Shown piece after piece: positions 60,241 to 64,000 of a DNA stretch of 64,000 nt. Position 1 is the stretch's first letter. Every line of letters starts with the position of its first letter. This DNA comes from Diphasiastrum complanatum (lineage: Eukaryota; Streptophyta; Lycopodiopsida; Lycopodiales; Lycopodiaceae): assembly GCA_029204225.1 (NCBI GenBank), contig CM055097.1:61036229-61100228 (forward strand), read 5' to 3'. The notes below the pieces were generated by a model that saw only the letters and a program-made list of their open reading frames with translations, was not told the origin of the DNA and searched no databases. The position numbers and the translations under genes are program-made.

Positions 60241-60707
60241 TTCAACTATGTAGTGGATGATGCTCTATTACAGATTGTGGTTTATAGATGCTTGTGTATG
60301 GTTTTCGGACTAGATCTCCTGTTAATTGGGAGACAGACAAATCTATCGAGATTGACTGGTTGCTATTTTCTTACATGAGATGCTAGAAATTGAGCAATTA
60401 ACTCAAGAGAATATCCAAGTTACTCAGAATGTTAAAGTCATTTTTATCTTGATGTATCTCCTAGAGATTCTGGTAGAATGAATTGTTATACCTTAGTTTT
60501 TGATATTTCAAGTGTATTTGTACCAAGAAGCATTTAGGACAAGTCGACAAGAAATTGTGGATAGTCTTGGACTATAATTGTTTATTTCTTGAATTTTTGA
60601 ACATTGATTTCCAATGTAAGGTGATAACTCACCCAGTGGTTCATGTAAAATGAATTTACATGAAGGTGACGTTACTAGTATACTTCAAAAGAAAATATAG
60701 TACTTCA
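60241..60707. other. No recognised gene
   Basis: AT-rich; nothing supported. Confidence 0.35.
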
Positions 60708-60851
60708 TGTTAGAAATCCATAAATCATAATATGGATGGACAGACTAGGATTCGAACCCAGGACCTCCCTCATACTGGATGGGATGCTTTACCACTGAGC
60801 TATCCGCCCTGTTTGATAGTTCTCTCTAGAGTGTGGATTGATATTCCAACA
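60708..60851 (-). repeat. Mini-LTR (full copy)
   Basis: 144 bp with terminal TGTTGGAAT / ATTTCTAACA on the element strand; adjoins the polypurine tract. Confidence 0.8.
60738..60809 (-). ncRNA. 72-nt tRNA-like sequence inside the mini-LTR
   Basis: On the minus strand: acceptor GGGCGGA pairs with TCTGTCC (seven pairs, two G-U); D-arm GCTCAGTGGTAAAGC (three of four pairs); T-arm CTGGG-TTCGAAT-CCTAG (five pairs); discriminator A at 60737. Pol III boxes are perfect: A box TAGCTCAGTGG and B box GGTTCGAATCC. Spacing equals a 72-nt class I tRNA. The anticodon arm is weaker (one C-A mismatch) and position 33 is C instead of T, so this is probably not a decoding tRNA. The general pattern recalls tRNA-Cys-like genes, but I do not assign identity. 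Confidence 0.75.
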
Positions 60852-60948
60852 CCCCCCCTCAAGCCACACTTGGTTGGGGTACTAGCTGTCACCTGCCCTA
60901 CAACTTGGGCCACCTAACCATGGCTTTGACACCATGAACTGGGTCTAA

Positions 60949-60964
60949 CTTGGCTCTGATACCA
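60949..60964 (-). other. Mini-LTR element primer binding site
   Basis: The minus strand reads TGGTATCAGAGCCAAG directly next to the right LTR: initiator tRNA-Met complement. Confidence 0.9.
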
Positions 60965-61002
60965 TGTTAGAAATCCATAAATCATACCCAGGACCTCCCT
61001 CA

Positions 61003-61222
61003 TACCGGATGTCCTTTCTTCTTATCCTTGGCTGGATTTTGCTTCTTCTTAGAAGCAAAGGCATGCTCCTCGAAATCTTCCCTCTTGGAGAGATTAACTC
61101 TCCTCATCTCCTCCTGTAACAAGAGACCATAGACTTCTTCATAGGTAGGGATCTTCTCTCTCACAGATATCATCATCACAAAGTTCTGATAAGCATATGA
61201 CAAGCTATTCCGAACTATTGGT
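61003..61222 (-). pseudogene. Copia gag fragment, inverted
   Basis: The minus strand encodes [39 protein letters not shown] and [16 protein letters not shown], matching residues about 150-215 of the copia-3 gag. It stands head to head with the plus-strand integrase of the next element; the shared ccgaactattg at 61210 and 61289 may be the microhomology used in the inversion. Confidence 0.75.
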
Positions 61223-61500
61223 CTTTGTCAGCAATAGACTCTCCAAGTACAGAAAGCCTCAGCAAAACGGCGTAGCAGAGAGAAAGAACCGAACTATTGT
61301 GGAGTGTACAAGGTGCATGGCTGTGGAAGGCAAGACTCCAGAAGAGGCATTTAGCGGCATCAAGCCCAAGGTGGGCGCTTTGCGAGTGTTTGGTTGTAGT
61401 GAAAAAAGCAAAGCTTACCGACTTTACGATCTTACTAGCAAGAAGAGGATCATAAGTCGAGATGTGATCTTTTTGAAGAAGATCAAACGCCTCCTATAGA
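61200..61500 (+). pseudogene. Copia-4 integrase remnant
   Basis: Frames read PQQNGVAERKNRTIVECTRC (catalytic Glu motif), then directly GKTPEEAFSGIKPKVGALRV, FGC and KAYRLYDLTSKKRIISRDVI. Compared with intact copia integrases, the segments after CTRC and after FGC are missing, two in-frame internal deletions. The integrase core N-terminal of PQQNG is absent. Confidence 0.8.
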
Positions 61501-61510
61501 GGAACTTGAG

Positions 61511-63385
61511 ATGGAGGATGGTACAAGTGAATTTGTGCCAATACTTGATGATCCACATCTATATATTAGGGAGCCTCAGGATGATCATATGAGTGATCAA
61601 CAGGAAGAATCCGAGGAGGCTAGGAAGCGGAAGGAAAGGGGCAAATCTGTTGAGTCCTATTCACCGTCTTCATCACCAATTGCGAGGAAGAAGTTTCCCA
61701 AGTGGTATCGGCAAACTGTGCAGGATGGTTTGATATTGGATGAGGGAGAGAGCAGCAATCCAGGGGCTAGGAGGTCTCAAAGGCAAGCCCAGCAGCATGA
61801 ACACCAGGAGACAAACTATGCACTTATGACTACTATTTTGGATTCACAAGATCCGCATACATTCGTTGAGGAGGTATGGCAACATGCTATGCAAGAGGAG
61901 TACGACTCCATTCTCAAGAATGATACATGGGATTTGGTGAAGCTACCAAAAGGGAAGCGTCCTATTGGCTGTAAGTGGGTCTACAGGACCAAATACAAAT
62001 CGGATGGGAGCATCGAAAAGCATAAGGCAAGGCTGGTTGCTAAAGGCTATACACAGAAGGAGGGCTTGGACTATGATGAGACGTTTGCACCGGTAGCTAA
62101 GATGATGTCTATTAGGTTGGTTTTAGCATTGGCTGCATTTTTTGGTTGGGAGGTCCATCAAATGGACGTGAAGAGTGCTTTTCTCAATGGACAATTGGCT
62201 GAAGAAGTCTACATGGAACAGCGACAAGGTTTTGAGGCTAAGGGCAAGGAAAGTATGATATGCAGGCTTAAGAAGGCCTTATATGGTTTGAAGCAGGCAC
62301 CCAGGGCCTGGTATAGTCGTATTGACGACTATTTTGCCAAGGAGCAATTCATAAAGAGTCGGTCGGATTGCAACCTGTTCGTGAAGGAGGAAGATGGGAA
62401 TATTGTTTTGATAGTTCTCTATGTGGATGACTTGGTCATCACGGGTAACAATGGGCAGCTTATTGAAAAGGTGAAGGCTCATTTATCAAATGAGTTCGAG
62501 ATGAAGGATTTGGGTTTAATCCACTATTTTCTTGGCTTGGAGGTTTGGAAATAGGAACACTGTGTGTTTATTTCCCAAGCTAACTATGCATGTGAATTCT
62601 TGAACAGGTTCAACATGCAGGATTGCAAACCCGTTTCCACGCCCATTGATACCAGCAGTAAGCCATCTAGAGATGATGGCACTCCTTTTGTGGACGAGAC
62701 TCTTTATAGGCAGCTTGTGGGTAGCCTGATTTATCTCACCACTACTAGACCAGACATTTCCTATGCGGTTGGTGTAGCAAGCCAGTTCATGAGTTCTCCA
62801 ACTGAAGCACATTGGAAAGCAGCCAAAAGGGTTTTGAGGTATGTCAAAGGGACAACCTGCTATGGGATTGAGTACACAGATGGCGGAAAGCTTCAGCTTG
62901 GAGGCTTTACCGATTCGGACTGGGCAGGTGATAGGGATGATCGAAAGTCGACCACAGGTTACACTTTCAACCTTGGTTCAAGGGCCATTTCTTGGTGCAG
63001 CAAGAAACAGCCCATAGTTACCTTATCATCGATAGAGGCTGAGTACAGGGCATGGGCAAAAGCTACTTGTGAGGCAATATGGCTCAGGAGACTTCTTGGG
63101 GAGGTGATTCCACAGGATGGTCCTACTATTCTTCAGTGTGACAGCCAAAGTTGCATCCAGCTTGCCAAAAATCCTGTGTACCATGCTCGTACGAAGCATA
63201 TTGAGGTGGATCAGCACTTCTTACGAGAGAAGATACAAAGTGGAGAAATTCAGCTTGAGTACTGTGATACCAACGATCAAGCAACAAATATCTTTACTAA
63301 GGCACTTAGTAGAGAAAAATTTGAAAAGTTTCGTAGCATGCTAGGTGTTGGTATGAACAAAATAGCTATTGAGGGGGGGTGTTGA
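61511..63385 (+). pseudogene. Copia-4 RT and RNase H with a single nonsense codon
   Basis: One reading frame throughout: 347 codons, TAG at 62552-62554 after HYFLGLEVWK, then the same frame to the stop at 63385. RT motifs: WDLVKLPKGKRPIGCKWVYR (140-159), ARLVAKGYTQKEGLDYDETF (173-192), HQMDVKSAFLNGQL (216-229), ALYGLKQAPRAWY (256-268) and catalytic YVDD (304-307). RNase [44 protein letters not shown]. Only the stop keeps this pol part from being open. It needs integrase, and the 5' half is missing, so it is not autonomous. Confidence 0.9.
63371..63379 (+). other. Copia-4 polypurine tract
   Basis: gagggggggt precedes the TG start of the 3' LTR. Confidence 0.85.
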
Positions 63386-63772
63386 AATAAATGCCTATTT
63401 TGCCCCTTAAGGCTTGTATACTTGTAACTTGTAAGTTGTGCATAAGACATGGGGGTAAAACATTTATGTACATATAGTACACCCCACTTGTGCTAATTAG
63501 GCAAGTAATATCAAGTAGGTTGAGGACCCATGTGGGTTCTAGAGCTAGAATTAGCAAGACACCACCTCTATACATTACATGCTAAATGTAGCCCAAAGTT
63601 TGGAGGGGTTTCCACGCCCTACTACACTTTGAATGATCATTCAAGTTGTGTGAGCTTTGAAGTCCTCTCTCTCTTGCTTTTGTGTTCTACTCCATAGCTG
63701 GTTTTTTCAAGCTTTCATAGTGTGCTTACTATGCTATTATGATACTCCATAGCTAGGCCTTGGAATTTGTCA
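63380..63772 (+). repeat. Copia-4 3' LTR
   Basis: About 393 bp from TGTTGAAATAAATGCC to a TTGTCA end. The start and end match the 400-bp copia-3 LTR (minus strand: TGTTGAAGAGTAATGCC; gatactccatagctaggtct near the end), so the two are sister families. The outer end is placed by that match. Confidence 0.75.
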
Positions 63773-64000
63773 TTGATATCATTACTTGGTGTACCTAGCT
63801 CCTGAGTGCGTCTACTGTGAATTTGTGTGCTAGTAAGCCAATGACCATTTGGCTGCTATACCTTACTTTACATTTGCTTATGTCCCCTGATTCAAGTTGT
63901 TCTGTATTATTTTTGGACATATATGGAACTTGAGTTTGGTTGGGATTCTGAGGGAAATGTAGCATCTTCAAGTTTACAGTGTGGATGGCATCTAATAATC
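63773..64000. other. No recognised feature at window end
   Basis: Flank of copia-4; nothing is supported. Confidence 0.35.

Larger units (their letters stand above)
60708..61012 (-). mobile_element. TRIM-like mini LTR element with tRNA-like LTR
   Basis: A 144-bp left LTR (60708-60851; TGTTAGAAATCC...ATATTCCAACA) is followed by a C-run that is a polypurine tract on the minus strand, a 113-bp interior (60852-60964), a PBS (TGGTATCAGAGCCAAG on the minus strand, ending at 60964) and a second LTR copy starting TGTTAGAAATCCATAAATCA at 60965. The second copy has lost 28 bases and breaks off at about 61012 into copia gag sequence. The interior has no coding room. These are all hallmarks of a terminal-repeat retrotransposon in miniature, oriented minus. 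Both LTRs contain part of a tRNA-like sequence. Confidence 0.8.

Noticed and set aside
60738-60809. A functional decoding tRNA gene
   Set aside because: The anticodon stem has a mismatch, position 33 is not T and the sequence sits inside an LTR; kept as tRNA-like only.

Overview
The window is nuclear DNA from a land plant with a large, repeat-swollen genome. Ty1/copia and Ty3/gypsy retrotransposons in many states of decay, CACTA-type ends, plant-type non-LTR remnants and very long (GA)n/(GT)n microsatellites make up most of it. Two host genes stand out: a four-EF-hand calmodulin-like gene (28459-29187, minus) and the 5' part of a DCAF13/SOF1 WD-repeat gene (exons from 53520 to 58064, plus) with transposon-filled introns. 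The large introns and repeat load would suit a fern or gymnosperm, but the species cannot be fixed from sequence alone.

Layout. 1-5440: gypsy gag debris, then a minus-strand copia element with its 5' LTR, then an unrelated plus-strand copia integrase scrap. 5441-9040: a degenerate stretch, a three-copy tandem repeat (period about 282 bp) and a plus-strand gypsy gag. 9010-26342: a minus-strand Tat/Athila-like gypsy element (LTR, PBS, gag, protease, RT, RNase H). An unrecognised coiled-coil ORF stands where integrase should follow. The element is split by a complete 9.3-kb gag-only LTR element (13383-22700) with a perfect CACTG target-site duplication. 26343-31280: little recognisable sequence apart from the calmodulin-like gene and its probable 5' leader. 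31280-40176: two CACTA-like ends, a microsatellite/minisatellite field, a GRAS-like gene remnant and a CACTA-associated spliced gene. 40177-42975: gypsy and copia fragments. 42976-48120: a non-LTR retroelement ORF lacking its RT domain, a second remnant of the same C-terminal domain, a LINE zinc-binding end and a chromovirus-like integrase scrap. 48670-51827: a very young, internally deleted copia element. 51828-53519: GA-linked dispersed repeats. 53520-64000: the DCAF13 gene, whose introns hold a foldback element, a hairpin-bearing tandem repeat, copia debris, a tiny TRIM-like element whose 144-bp LTR contains a 72-nt tRNA-like sequence, and a copia pol gene with its 3' LTR.

The mobile elements explain most open reading frames. 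Four nesting or junction events are readable to the base: a gag-only element inside gypsy (TSD CACTG), a CACTA-like element inside a gypsy gag (TSD ATT, halves later rearranged), a deletion-derivative copia (TSD GGTAT), and a tRNA-bearing mini-LTR element flanked by correct PBS and PPT signals. The last is the strongest candidate for something undescribed.
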